Of a stretch of 64,000 bases of DNA, positions 50,946 to 61,668 are shown in pieces. Both the position numbers and the translations under genes were made by a program. Within the stretch, counting starts at the first letter, position 1. Every line of letters begins with the position of its first letter. Origin of the DNA: Candidatus Liberibacter europaeus. Its GTDB lineage: Bacteria > Pseudomonadota > Alphaproteobacteria > Rhizobiales > Rhizobiaceae. The DNA lies in NCBI GenBank assembly GCA_003045065.1, contig PSQJ01000001.1, positions 1-64,000 of the forward strand, written 5' to 3'. A model generated the notes under the pieces. It was given only the letters and a program-made list of their open reading frames with translations. It was not told the DNA's origin and ran no database searches.

Positions 50946-52235
50946 ATGCGTTTAGGTGGCCGGCTTACAGCAGCTATTGAGATTCTTGAAGATATCAACA
51001 CTTATAAAAAAACCGTAACAAACGCCATCAAAGATTGGGGAGTATCCCATCGTTTTGCTGGATCCAGTGATCGCGCATCAATTAGCAATATTGTTTACGA
51101 TGTCCTTAGAAAACGTCTTTCAAGCGCTTATATAATGGATGATGAAAGTCCTTCCAATCTGGTATATGCGGTGATAATAAAGGAATGGAACATACCATTT
51201 GAAGAAATATCTTCCATATTACAAGGAGATCGTTTTGCCCCTCCTCTGCCAAAAGAATCAATAATTGCATCACTCAATTCTCGCCAATTAGAAAATGCAC
51301 CTTTACACATTCAAGGAAATATCCCTGAATGGTTGCTATCATCTATTCAATCCAATTTCAATTCAAACTGGCTAGCAGAAGCAAAATCATTGTCTACACG
51401 CCCCCCGTTAGATTTGCGAACTAACACGCTAAAAGTTAGCCGTCAAAAATTATTCAATAATCTTAAATGCCATAACGTACATCTCTCTCCCATATCTCGA
51501 CTCGGAATCCGTATACCTGCAACAACGAAGACATCTCGTTTACCTAATATTACAAATGAAATTTCCTTCCAACGCGGATGGTTTGAAGTGCAAGATGAAG
51601 GGTCACAAATAGTTTCAGACCTTTCAGCAAATAGGAGTGGTTCGCAGATACTAGACTTTTGCGCTGGAGGAGGAGGAAAAACGCTAGCGCTTGCTATGCT
51701 ATTAAACAACAAAGGACAAATTCACGCCTGGGATAAAAATAAAAGCAGAATAAAACCCATAGTGTCTCGAATTAAGCGTTCTGGAGCACATAATATACAA
51801 TTGCATAGTAGTTTAGAATCTTTACAGAAACTACGTGATCATTTCACAACGGTAGTAGTTGATGCGCCCTGTTCTGGTACTGGAACATGGAGAAGACGAC
51901 CAGATATAAAATGGAGATTATCCATGAAAAGCCTTACAGAACGAATCGAAGAACAAAAAAACATCATAACAGAAGCATCAAAATTCGTACGACCTGGTGG
52001 CTATCTTATTTATATTACTTGTTCTATTCTTCCTGAGGAAAATATCCAGCAAATACATAATTTTTTAGCACATAAACCTTATTTTAGCATAGATTCCATA
52101 GTTGATGATTGGAATGATTTATACGGGACTGAACGCCAACAACCGCTGTTTACAGAAAATGGATGCTGTACTCTTACGCCATTTTCAACCAATACAGATG
52201 GATTTTTCTTTTGCAGATTAAAACGTAATTATTAA
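50946..52235 (+). CDS. RsmB-like 16S rRNA (cytosine-C5)-methyltransferase
   Basis: SAM-dependent RNA m5C methylase of the NOL1/NOP2/Sun family. 429 aa. The N-terminus (about 1-140) is a NusB-like helical domain, as in RsmB. The catalytic domain has FCAGGGGKTLALAML (SAM site), AWDKNKSRIKPIVSRIKRSGAHNIQLH (read in parts), the DAPCSGTGTWRRRPDIKW block with the first cysteine, and the nucleophile in YITCSILPEEN. Divergent from the creatininase gene. The target base (C967 in E. coli) is inferred from the family. Confidence 0.88.
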   Translation: MRLGGRLTAAIEILEDINTYKKTVTNAIKDWGVSHRFAGSSDRASISNIVYDVLRKRLSSAYIMDDESPSNLVYAVIIKEWNIPFEEISSILQGDRFAPPLPKESIIASLNSRQLENAPLHIQGNIPEWLLSSIQSNFNSNWLAEAKSLSTRPPLDLRTNTLKVSRQKLFNNLKCHNVHLSPISRLGIRIPATTKTSRLPNITNEISFQRGWFEVQDEGSQIVSDLSANRSGSQILDFCAGGGGKTLALAMLLNNKGQIHAWDKNKSRIKPIVSRIKRSGAHNIQLHSSLESLQKLRDHFTTVVVDAPCSGTGTWRRRPDIKWRLSMKSLTERIEEQKNIITEASKFVRPGGYLIYITCSILPEENIQQIHNFLAHKPYFSIDSIVDDWNDLYGTERQQPLFTENGCCTLTPFSTNTDGFFFCRLKRNY

Positions 52236-52494
52236 TTTTTTTACGAATATTTTCAATTAACGACTAATAATACAATGGTTTAAAAAGATAAAAAATTTAT
52301 TTTTCGTGATGATAATGCTATTTATTAAAGAAATTTATTCCATTTTTACAACAATATAACACCGAAATTATACATTTAACGCATCAAATAAATACAATAT
52401 ATGAAAATTAACTACGAAAATAGCTAATTTGACATATTGATCTAATCTGCATAATAGAGGCAAAATTAATTATATCTAATTTCTCTCGGAGAAA

Positions 52495-53739
52495 ATGATG
52501 AAAACAAAATTATTTATGCATTTTTTAACAACAATTATTACAATTATAACAATCCAATCAAGTTCCTCTAATGCTTTAGCAGAAGTCACTCCAATTGATG
52601 TATTACGTCATCATACGGTCATGGCACATGCAAAATATGAAGATGCTCTTTTTAGTGCTAAACAACTAGATAGTGCTATCAATCTTCTTATTACTTCGCC
52701 CACCCAGAAAAACTTGGATAATGCACGCCTTCAATGGATTAAGGCACGTATCCCATATCAGCAATCTGAAACTTATCTCTTTGGAAATAAAATTTTTAAT
52801 GATTTTAATAAAAAGGTAAATTTGTGGAATCTTGACGAAGGTCTAATAGATTATGTTGATAATTCATATACAACAGACAAAGATCACTCTGGCAATATAT
52901 TATACAACGCTAATATTATAGCAAATCCCAAAATTTCCGTAAATAATCAAGAAATTGATTCCTCTATTATATCTCCTGAACTTATCAGAAGATTGAATAC
53001 AGCAAATAATGTGGATACTAATGTTACAACTGGATATCACGTCATAGAATTTCTCCTTTGGGGGCAAGATTCGAATACAGTAACACGCGGAGCGGGAAAT
53101 AGGAATTATACTGATTTTAGTATTAAACAATGTACTGGCGGTAATTGTAAAAGACGAGCAGATTATCTAAAAGCAGCCTCAAAACTTTTGGTATCTGATC
53201 TAGAGGAAATTAAAAAATCTTGGGAGAATAATGGTGAATCTACTAAAATTATTATGAAAGATATAAAGTCAGGATTAAATTTGATGATCTCCGGAATGAC
53301 TTCTCTTTCCTATAGTGAATTGGCAGTTGATCGAATGAATCTTGGGCTAATATTACACGATCCCAAACAAGAAATTGATCGTTTTTCCGATAATACACAC
53401 GTATCGTACTTGTATAATGTCATTGGCATTGTGTCAAATTATACCGGAGAGTACACCAGAATTAATGGAGAAAAAATCCATGGTCCTTCGCTATCGTATC
53501 TTATAGGAAGCAAGTATAAGAATCTAGATTTAGAAATAAAAAACAAATTATCCAATACCCTAAAATCCGCCCATATATTAGCAGAGCATGCAGAACATGT
53601 TGAATCCTATGATCAAATGATCTCCAGCAATAATCCTATAGGAAATAAAATAGTGCAAAACGTTATAAATGATCTTGTTGAACAAACGGAATCTATAAAA
53701 AAATTGCGCATAGTCCTTGATATAGAGGACACATCCTAA
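52495..53739 (+). CDS. Imelysin family protein (IrpA/peptidase M75-like, iron-regulated)
   Basis: A 414-aa exported protein with a hydrophobic signal peptide (MKTKLFMHFLTTIITIITIQ, cleavage near NALAE). It has two related helical-bundle halves typical of imelysins. The conserved GxHxxE motif is intact as GYHVIEFLLWGQD (about residues 180-192), and ARIPYQQSETYLFG and GMTSLSYSELAVDRM are family segments. Imelysins are periplasmic or outer-membrane proteins linked to iron uptake; their biochemical role is not settled and they do not seem to be peptidases. CTCGGAG precedes the ATG. No iron transporter genes are adjacent. Confidence 0.9.
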   Translation: MMKTKLFMHFLTTIITIITIQSSSSNALAEVTPIDVLRHHTVMAHAKYEDALFSAKQLDSAINLLITSPTQKNLDNARLQWIKARIPYQQSETYLFGNKIFNDFNKKVNLWNLDEGLIDYVDNSYTTDKDHSGNILYNANIIANPKISVNNQEIDSSIISPELIRRLNTANNVDTNVTTGYHVIEFLLWGQDSNTVTRGAGNRNYTDFSIKQCTGGNCKRRADYLKAASKLLVSDLEEIKKSWENNGESTKIIMKDIKSGLNLMISGMTSLSYSELAVDRMNLGLILHDPKQEIDRFSDNTHVSYLYNVIGIVSNYTGEYTRINGEKIHGPSLSYLIGSKYKNLDLEIKNKLSNTLKSAHILAEHAEHVESYDQMISSNNPIGNKIVQNVINDLVEQTESIKKLRIVLDIEDTS

Positions 53740-54204
53740 TTATAAAAAAACTTAGTTTGTTGATTGATAAATAACAGTAAGCTGATTTTAGTTAGGGATT
53801 TATATATTGAAACTCTTCTTAAATCTCAGGTCATGTTATTATTGATAAAAATTGACACTCATGGTGTGTATTCCTGCAAATAATTTCATTCAAAATACTA
53901 CATCCATATATGAGTATTGAGATATATTTACAAAAAAGTGATCTTAGGTATAATGCTGTCGATCATCTAAATATCCTGAAAAGAAAGACTCTATCTCTAG
54001 AGTACCTTCGAAATGCACGTGGTACATTGTTTTTTGTATACTTATTATAAAGGGGATTATGCCATATAGTGTTAAATCTTTATAAAGATATCTTATAAAT
54101 TGTGGCAATTATCAATTTTACTGTTGCTTCTAAATGTTATTTAAGCGATATAACATTTCAGTGTTTTTGAAATTATCATTTGTTATTAAAGGTAAAGAAT
54201 ATTA
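53740..54204. other. 465-bp gene-empty spacer
   Basis: Between the imelysin gene and tRNA-Gly. One small inverted repeat (ACTCTA/TAGAGT, 53988-54003) without a following T tract was seen; nothing else. Confidence 0.5.
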
Positions 54205-54279
54205 GCGGGTGTAGCTCAGGGGTAGAGCACAACCTTGCCAAGGTTGTGGTCGAGGGTTCGAATCCCTTCGCCCGCTCCA
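54205..54279 (+). tRNA. tRNA-Gly (GCC)
   Basis: 75 nt with encoded CCA. Acceptor GCGGGTG pairs with CGCCCGC (one T-G), D stem GCTC/GAGC, anticodon stem-loop ACAACCTTGCCAAGGTTGT (anticodon GCC), T loop TTCGAAT, discriminator U. A second glycine tRNA, with a different anticodon, is at 14138-14211. Confidence 0.97.
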
Positions 54280-54614
54280 ATTTTTTTTCTATGTTTATGA
54301 TTTTATATATGACTTCTGCTAATATTTTAATTTAACACAGCAATAATTGTACAAATGTGTGTTACTATTACACTCATTGCAGGAAACCAAGAATACAGTT
54401 TAATGATTTTGATCTAAAGATAGTTATTTAAACCCCGCACCCAATAAAAAGGTAAGGCGGGAGTTGTAAAAAACCATGTTAAATCAAATACTTAAGTCTA
54501 TTTTCAAGATATTTATTTAGATAAACCATATCTTGCGTTTTATAAAAATTATATTTCAAATAATTAACTCAGAAGATAGCTTACAATAATCTTTGTAATA
54601 AAAAATTATTGGAA
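54280..54614. other. 335-bp convergent spacer
   Basis: Between tRNA-Gly and the RNase D gene. A GC-rich patch (CCCCGCACC ... GGTAAGGCGGG, about 54435-54462) can form an imperfect hairpin in otherwise AT-rich DNA. It has no clean T tract and I assign no function. Confidence 0.45.
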
Positions 54615-55244
54615 TTAAATTGATTTGTGAGAAAAAATATCAACATTATCCCAACCCAATAAATCCAACTCAGCCCTGACCGCTAAAAAGTTAAAACAAG
54701 ATGTAGCTATATCCACTCGCTCCATACATTTGAGCCTTTTCATCAATTTTTCACGCAATGCATGCAAGTAAATCACATCCGAAGCGGCATATTTGAGCTG
54801 TTCCGCAGATAAAATCTCTGAATCCCACTCAGATGATTGTTGTGCTTTTGATATATCTACCCCTAACATTTCTTGCAAATTACACTTGAGGCTATGATGA
54901 TTGGTGTAAGTTCTAACTAATTTTGAAGCAATCTTCGTACAAAAAACTGGTTTCACAACAACACCGAAGGTATACAACAAAACAGCTATGTCAAATCTAG
55001 CATAATGAAAAATTTTTTCTCGTTTTATATCGGAAAGAATTGCCATAAGATTAGGAGCTATTGTTTGACCAGCGGAAATCTGTATAATGTCAGCGGTTCC
55101 ATCTCCTGGTGACAACTGCACAACACATAGCCTATCCCGACGTGGAATCAAGCCAAGAGTTTCTGTATCAACAGCAATAGACCCAGTATACCTCGCAGCA
55201 CATTCATCCGAAATATCTCCATTATGAACACGTATAGTCATCAA
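54615..55244 (-). CDS. rnd: Ribonuclease D family 3'-5' exonuclease
   Basis: DEDDy exonuclease, probably trimming tRNA precursors. 209 aa: only the catalytic domain, without the C-terminal HRDC domains of E. coli RNase D, as is common in Rhizobiales. Exo I is VDTETLGLIPRRDRLCVVQL with D and E; Exo II is FHYARFDIAVLLYTFG; Exo III is LKYAASDVIYLHALREKL with Y and D. It stands alone, divergent from dnaK by 640 bp. Confidence 0.9.
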   Translation of the reverse strand: MMTIRVHNGDISDECAARYTGSIAVDTETLGLIPRRDRLCVVQLSPGDGTADIIQISAGQTIAPNLMAILSDIKREKIFHYARFDIAVLLYTFGVVVKPVFCTKIASKLVRTYTNHHSLKCNLQEMLGVDISKAQQSSEWDSEILSAEQLKYAASDVIYLHALREKLMKRLKCMERVDIATSCFNFLAVRAELDLLGWDNVDIFSHKSI

Positions 55245-55747
55245 AATCTGCTATCTCACCTTCTAAATATACTTAAAAACATTAAATGCCTGTCATAATT
55301 GCAATAATACGAGAATAATTACAATAAAATTTCAAAATAAATATATACAAATATCCGGAAGAGATATCCACCTGATACTGCTAACTACAACACGCCCTCA
55401 TCGTTAAACAACATAATTTATAATCCAAAATCAAAAAAGTATAGTAGTAATACCATACTGTCGTTATAACGCTATTTTTTCCCCTTTATTGATAAACGAT
55501 TATCATAATCTGGCAATAAATTGTTTTTTCTCCTTCACATACAAATTAAGTTCGTAAGTATCGATAAAACAATAATAAATTAAAGATCACAATGATTTTG
55601 AATACATATGATATTCATTTAATTCTAAATACGAAACACAAATCAAAATACATCGTAATTTAGCACAAAAATATCATTTTTATTCATTCAAAGAAAATTA
55701 AATTGTCCAATGTGATATATTTTAATTGATTCTTATTCAAGCTACTT
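55245..55747. other. Gene-empty spacer upstream of dnaK
   Basis: About 500 bp between the RNase D gene and the dnaK promoter element. No gene was recognised and no CIRCE inverted repeat (TTAGCACTC-N9-GAGTGCTAA) was found. Confidence 0.55.
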
Positions 55748-55777
55748 CTTGCAGTTATTAAATTCCCTCCTTATATG
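55748..55777 (+). promoter_or_regulatory. Candidate RpoH (sigma-32) promoter of dnaK
   Basis: CTTG (55748-55751), 17-nt spacer, CCTTATATG (55769-55777). This fits the alphaproteobacterial RpoH consensus (CTTG, then a CCTATAT-like -10). It implies a leader of about 100 nt before the ATG at 55887. The hsp20 gene has an element with the same spacing and core. Confidence 0.6.
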
Positions 55778-55886
55778 TATTGTGTAGTAGCATTAATTTT
55801 GCGTTCATTCATTAGTTATTAGGAGCTGTAAATGGAATGCTCTTGGAAGAGGTCCTGTATAGCTTGCTTAAGGGAGAAAAGTAATT

Positions 55887-57803
55887 ATGTCAAAAGTCAT
55901 AGGTATTGACCTCGGCACAACTAATTCATGCGTTGCTGTCATGGATGGTAAAAATGTACGAGTAATAGAAAACGCCGAGGGAGCTCGTACTACTCCTTCT
56001 ATGATAGCGTTTACTGAAAATAATGAAAGGATAGTAGGACAGGCTGCAAAACGTCAGGCTGTAACCAATCCTCATAATACAATATTTGCAGCAAAACGTC
56101 TTATAGGCCGTAGATATAATGATGATGCTGTAAAAAAAGATTCATCATTAGTTCCCTTTAATATTGTTGAAGGGAAAAATGGAGATGCTTGGATTGAAGC
56201 ACATGGGAAACAGTATTCTCCTTCTGAAATCTCGGCAATGGTTTTGCAAAAAATGAAAGAAACTGCCGAAAATTTTCTTGGTGAAAAAGTTGAAAAAGCT
56301 GTTATCACAGTGCCGGCATATTTCAATGATGCTCAAAGACAAGCAACTAAAGATGCAGGTCGTATAGCTGGACTTGATGTATTGCGCATCATAAATGAGC
56401 CAACAGCAGCTGCACTAGCATATGGATTAGACAAAAAAGGAGGAAAAACTATTGCCGTTTACGATTTTGGTGGCGGTACTTTTGATGTTTCAATCTTGGA
56501 AATCGGCGATGGTGTTTTTGAAGTTAAATCAACCAATGGAGATACATTCCTAGGAGGAGAAGACTTTGATACTTGTCTTGTAGAACACATATGTGAAACA
56601 TTTAAAAAAGACAACGGTATAGATCTCAGGAAAGATACTCTTGCACTACAACGATTAAAAGAAGCTGCAGAAAAAGCGAAGATTGAATTATCATCAACAC
56701 AGCAAACTGAAATAAATCTACCGTTTATTTCTGCCAACAGTGCTGGAGCTCAACATCTCAACATGAAGATAACTCGTGCCAATTTTGAACATATGGTTGA
56801 TTCTCTAATACAAAAGACTATTGGCCCATGTAAAAAATGTCTGCAAGATGCAGGATTGTCGCCTAGTGATATTGATGAAGTGGTTTTGGTTGGCGGTATG
56901 ACTCGAATGCCTAAGATTCAAAAAGTAGTTCAAGATTTCTTTAATAAGGCACCTAACAAAGGAGTCAATCCAGACGAAGTTGTTGCTATGGGAGCAGCTA
57001 TACAAGCAGGAGTACTTCAAGGTGATGTAAAAGACGTTCTTTTACTAGATGTTACCCCCCTATCTCTTGGTATTGAAACTTTGGGAGGAGTTTTCACAGT
57101 TCTTATTGAGCGTAATAGTACAATTCCAACGAAAAAATCCCAAGTATTTTCTACCGCTAGCGACAATCAATCGGCCGTGACAATCCGGGTTGCTCAAGGT
57201 GAAAGAAAAATGGCGGCTGATAACAAGTTCTTAGGGCAATTTGAACTCATGGGTATTCTTCCTGCTCCTAGAGGAGTTCCTCAAATAGAAGTAACGTTTG
57301 ATATTGATGCAAACGGTATAGTTCAGGTATCTGCAAAAGATAAGGGAACAGGAAAAGAACAACAGATCCGCATTCAAGCTTCTGGTGGCCTTTCTGATGA
57401 AGAAATTGAAAAAATGGTCAAAGACGCAGAAATGCATTCTGACATGGATAAAAAACGTCGCGAAGCTGTTGAAGCAAAAAATCAAGCTGAAAATTTGATA
57501 CATTCAACAGATCAGTCGTTGAAAGAACATGGTGATAAAGTATCCGAAGAAACTAGGAAATCTATCCAAGAAGCGATTGATACTCTGAAAGCCACAGTCA
57601 ACGACAAAGATTCTGAGGAAGGCAAGATCAAGGAAGACACTCAAAAACTACTGGAAGCTTCCATGGAGCTCGGTAAAATTATATATGAAAATCAAATGAA
57701 AAAGGAAGGTGAACCTCAGGATAACGATGGTGATAAAACTTCCAAAGATGATGTAGTTGATGCGGATTATGAAGAAATTAAGGATGATAAGAAGAAAACT
57801 TAA
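55887..57803 (+). CDS. dnaK: Molecular chaperone DnaK (Hsp70)
   Basis: ATP-driven chaperone. 638 aa, full length. Nucleotide-binding domain: [36 protein letters not shown] (read in parts), [29 protein letters not shown] and [14 protein letters not shown]. Linker [19 protein letters not shown], then the substrate-binding domain and a helical lid with an acidic/lysine tail ([15 protein letters not shown]). GGGAG precedes the ATG. An RpoH-type promoter lies upstream. First gene of dnaK-dnaJ; grpE is not adjacent. Confidence 0.98.
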   Translation: MSKVIGIDLGTTNSCVAVMDGKNVRVIENAEGARTTPSMIAFTENNERIVGQAAKRQAVTNPHNTIFAAKRLIGRRYNDDAVKKDSSLVPFNIVEGKNGDAWIEAHGKQYSPSEISAMVLQKMKETAENFLGEKVEKAVITVPAYFNDAQRQATKDAGRIAGLDVLRIINEPTAAALAYGLDKKGGKTIAVYDFGGGTFDVSILEIGDGVFEVKSTNGDTFLGGEDFDTCLVEHICETFKKDNGIDLRKDTLALQRLKEAAEKAKIELSSTQQTEINLPFISANSAGAQHLNMKITRANFEHMVDSLIQKTIGPCKKCLQDAGLSPSDIDEVVLVGGMTRMPKIQKVVQDFFNKAPNKGVNPDEVVAMGAAIQAGVLQGDVKDVLLLDVTPLSLGIETLGGVFTVLIERNSTIPTKKSQVFSTASDNQSAVTIRVAQGERKMAADNKFLGQFELMGILPAPRGVPQIEVTFDIDANGIVQVSAKDKGTGKEQQIRIQASGGLSDEEIEKMVKDAEMHSDMDKKRREAVEAKNQAENLIHSTDQSLKEHGDKVSEETRKSIQEAIDTLKATVNDKDSEEGKIKEDTQKLLEASMELGKIIYENQMKKEGEPQDNDGDKTSKDDVVDADYEEIKDDKKKT

Positions 57804-57836
57804 TATTTCTTGATAGTTATACGAAAGTCATCATAA

Positions 57837-57868
57837 GAAATCCGGTTGTATAAAAACGACCGGATTTC
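57837..57868 (+). other. Stable stem-loop between dnaK and dnaJ
   Basis: GAAATCCGGT (57837-57846) and ACCGGATTTC (57859-57868) are perfect 10-bp inverted repeats. Pairing can extend inward three more pairs with one wobble, leaving an ATAAAA loop. No T tract follows and dnaJ starts 24 bp later, so it may be a partial terminator or an mRNA processing/stability element that sets the DnaK:DnaJ ratio. Confidence 0.7.
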
Positions 57869-57891
57869 GATCATTGGAGAATAAATTTAGT

Positions 57892-59043
57892 ATGAAAAAA
57901 AATGATTTATATAAAATACTAGGAGTAGATCGTAATGCCAATGATAAAGAACTCAAGACTGCATTTCGAACTCTTGCAATGAAATATCATCCTGATAAGA
58001 ATCAGAATAATCCTGAGGCAGAAGAAAAATTTAGAGAAGCAAATGAGGCATATGAAATTCTTCGCAACCCTCAGAAGCGTGCTCTTTATGACCAATACGG
58101 ACATGATGCTTTCGAGAATGGAGGAGCTTCATCCAGTACCGAAGGATTTGGAATGGGTGGAGGAAGCGTTTTTTCTGATATTTTCGAAGACATTTTCGGA
58201 GCAGCGATGGGTTCTGGTCGTGGGAATAGACGAGGATCATCAACACGAGGAGAACCTGGCACAGATCTACGTTATAATTTAGATGTTTCTCTTGAAGAAG
58301 CTTTTTCTGGGAAAACAATGCAAATTCGCATTCCTACTGCTGTCAAGTGTAATTCATGTGATGGATCTGGAGCAAAAATTGGAACTAGTCTGAAAAGTTG
58401 TAATGCTTGCAATGGCTCTGGACGAGTATACACTACTGCCCAACACTTTTTCTCTATTGAGCGAACATGTGTTCATTGTAAAGGATCGGGACAAATCATA
58501 CCTGATCCTTGTTCCAAGTGCCGTGGACAAGGACGTGTGGCAGAAGAAAAGATCTTATCTATTAATGTTCCTCCAGGAGTTGATGATGGTACGCGTATTA
58601 GACTGTCTGGAAAAGGCGAAGCTGGTTTAAATGGCGGACATTCAGGAGATCTATATATTTTTATCTCTGTGAAAAAACATCAATTTTTTCAAAGAGACGG
58701 CGCAGATTTATACTGCGTAGTTCCGATATCTATGATCACAGCTACGATTGGAGGAACTTTTGATGTTGCAACGCTTGACGCTACACAATCACGTGTTACC
58801 GTACCCGAAGGAACACAAACAGGAAAGCAGTTCCGTCTTAAGGGAAAGGGTATGCCAGTAGTCAATTCTAGTCGTAAAGGTGACCTATATGTGCAAATTC
58901 AAGTAGAAACTCCTCAAAAATTGACCAAGCGCCAGCGCGAGTTATTGGAAGAATTTGAAAAAATATCTTCAAAAGACAATAATCCTCAATCTGTAGGATT
59001 TTTCTCTCGAATGAAAGATTTTTTTGATTCCCTTGGAAACTAA
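57892..59043 (+). CDS. dnaJ: Chaperone protein DnaJ (Hsp40)
   Basis: Co-chaperone that stimulates DnaK ATPase and delivers substrates. 383 aa from the ATG at 57892 ([12 protein letters not shown]), with GGAG 12 nt upstream. A TTG at 57874 is in frame but overlaps that site. J domain with HPD (KYHPDKNQN), Gly/Phe-rich region (about 75-120), four CxxCxGxG zinc repeats ([32 protein letters not shown]) and the C-terminal substrate domain. 88 bp after dnaK. Confidence 0.97.
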   Translation: MKKNDLYKILGVDRNANDKELKTAFRTLAMKYHPDKNQNNPEAEEKFREANEAYEILRNPQKRALYDQYGHDAFENGGASSSTEGFGMGGGSVFSDIFEDIFGAAMGSGRGNRRGSSTRGEPGTDLRYNLDVSLEEAFSGKTMQIRIPTAVKCNSCDGSGAKIGTSLKSCNACNGSGRVYTTAQHFFSIERTCVHCKGSGQIIPDPCSKCRGQGRVAEEKILSINVPPGVDDGTRIRLSGKGEAGLNGGHSGDLYIFISVKKHQFFQRDGADLYCVVPISMITATIGGTFDVATLDATQSRVTVPEGTQTGKQFRLKGKGMPVVNSSRKGDLYVQIQVETPQKLTKRQRELLEEFEKISSKDNNPQSVGFFSRMKDFFDSLGN

Positions 59044-59430
59044 TTTTGACAGCTTAATTAGTCAATAAGTAAACTAACAAACCCTATATGAACATCTTCA
59101 AAGTAAGAAATAGTTGTTTAATTTTTTATATATCTACGGCATGTGAAAAGCAAAGTGTAAGATTTAAAAATCGTATAAACTAGAGTTATAAATCATAAAC
59201 AACCTTTGCGTATATTGTATGATACTATAATCATCTATTCATTTGTCAAAGAACACTTGGTTATTCGCGAATTATCACTAATTTTCTCATGTTAGCAATC
59301 ATTATAATATGGGAAAACTAGATATTGATCGAAAAAATAAAAATAGTTCAATAAGATTATATAATAAATTGTATAACCTAGAGAACAAGAGGCGACCGTA
59401 CATCCCATGTTAATTAATAATATACTAATT
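59044..59430. other. 387-bp convergent spacer between dnaJ and tRNA-Ser
   Basis: Just after dnaJ, ACTAATT/AATTAGT (59039-59062) forms a weak AT-only inverted repeat. Nothing else was recognised. Confidence 0.45.
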
Positions 59431-59518
59431 TGGAGGAGAGAGGGGGATTCGAACCCCCGATACCGTTAGGTACTCCGCATTTCGAATGCGGTACATTCAA
59501 CCACTCTGTCATCTCTCC
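59431..59518 (-). tRNA. tRNA-Ser (CGA)
   Basis: Minus strand, 88 nt with encoded CCA. Acceptor GGAGAGA pairs perfectly with TCTCTCC, anticodon stem-loop CCGCATTCGAAATGCGG (anticodon CGA), long class II variable arm, T loop TTCGAAT. The base before CCA is U; serine tRNAs of most bacteria have G73, so this is unusual. Confidence 0.95.
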
Positions 59519-59781
59519 CCAATTAAAGATTATAAAACCTTAAACAATTAAAACCATAAACATAAGAAACTACAATTTAAATCCACACTTTTCTTGACAT
59601 AGAATGAAGGTTTGATTAGCTAATATCACTACTGTAAAAAAATTATCAATTATTGGAATAAAAATGTTATTATTATTGCTCAACTTTAGCGAATAATTTA
59701 ATTATTACTGGAATTCGTTTACTATGCTTGTGCACAAATTAAAATATATATAGTATTATTAGAAGATGAAAGGAAATGATT

Positions 59782-60096
59782 ATGTTTGCGATTATAGAAT
59801 CTGGAGGTAAGCAGTGTCAAGTATCTGCTAATGATACCATCGTGGTAGAAAAGATCTCCTCAAAAGAAGGCGAAAATGTAAAATTTGACAAAGTTTTAGC
59901 GATTGAAAATAACTCAGGTATATCTATAGGAACCCCTTGCATAGAAGGTGCTTATGTTGAAGCTGAGGTGATAAAGCAAGTGCGCAATAAGAAAGTTATC
60001 ATTTTCAAGAAACGTCGCCGACAAAATTCTAAAAGAACACGAGGACATCGTCAAGAAATGACAGTTGTTCGTATAACAGGTATTGTATCTGCTTAA
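59782..60096 (+). CDS. rplU: 50S ribosomal protein L21
   Basis: Large-subunit protein binding 23S rRNA. 104 aa from the ATG at 59782 (MFAIIESGGKQCQV), with AAGGA 8 nt upstream; the ATG two codons earlier is too close to that site. Family segments: YAVI-type start, VEVIKQ-like (YVEAEVIKQVRNKKVIIFKK, about 60-79) and the C-terminal KRRRQNSKRTRGHRQEMTVVRI. First gene of rplU-rpmA. Confidence 0.96.
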   Translation: MFAIIESGGKQCQVSANDTIVVEKISSKEGENVKFDKVLAIENNSGISIGTPCIEGAYVEAEVIKQVRNKKVIIFKKRRRQNSKRTRGHRQEMTVVRITGIVSA

Positions 60097-60135
60097 GGCA
60101 GGATATTTCAAAAATTAAGATTATAGGAAGGTGTA

Positions 60136-60393
60136 ATGGCACATAAAAAATCTGGAGGATCAACTCAAAATGGACGAGACTCCGCAGGACGAAGGCTAGG
60201 TTTGAAGAAATTTGGAGGACAAGCTGTAATCGCAGGGAATATCATTGTACGTCAACGTGGCACTCGTTATCGTCCAGGTGCAAATGTAGGTATAGGAAAA
60301 GATCATACTATTTTTGCTCTTGTTGATGGAAACGTGCAATTTAAAACCGCATATAATGGGCGTCCATGCGTATCTGTTATTAAACGTAATTAA
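60136..60393 (+). CDS. rpmA: 50S ribosomal protein L27
   Basis: Large-subunit protein near the peptidyl-transferase centre. 85 aa; starts [20 protein letters not shown], then [21 protein letters not shown] and [20 protein letters not shown]. 39 bp after rplU, with GGAAGG upstream of the ATG. In rhizobia an acetyltransferase gene often follows; here the 250-bp gap to obgE is empty. Confidence 0.97.
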   Translation: MAHKKSGGSTQNGRDSAGRRLGLKKFGGQAVIAGNIIVRQRGTRYRPGANVGIGKDHTIFALVDGNVQFKTAYNGRPCVSVIKRN

Positions 60394-60636
60394 AATTATA
60401 AATAAATTTTGATAGTACCTGTATTAAATTCAACATTTAAGAACATGGTATAGAGATACGTTATCGAAATAAGTATTTTATTTTATGGATTTTGCATGTA
60501 TTCTACTTCAAGTATCTTTTGCAGATAAAATAATATTTGTAAGAATATAGGGAAGGCATATGTATGCTTATCTTGTTTGTATAAATAATAGGCGTTATGG
60601 AATTACTTAATAAAAGTTACTTATATAATTACATAA

Positions 60637-61668
<1,032 letters not shown>

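Noticed and set aside
54435..54462. GC-rich hairpin between tRNA-Gly and the RNase D gene as a terminator or small RNA
   Set aside because: The stem is interrupted by an asymmetric bulge and lacks a T tract; too weak to call a defined element.
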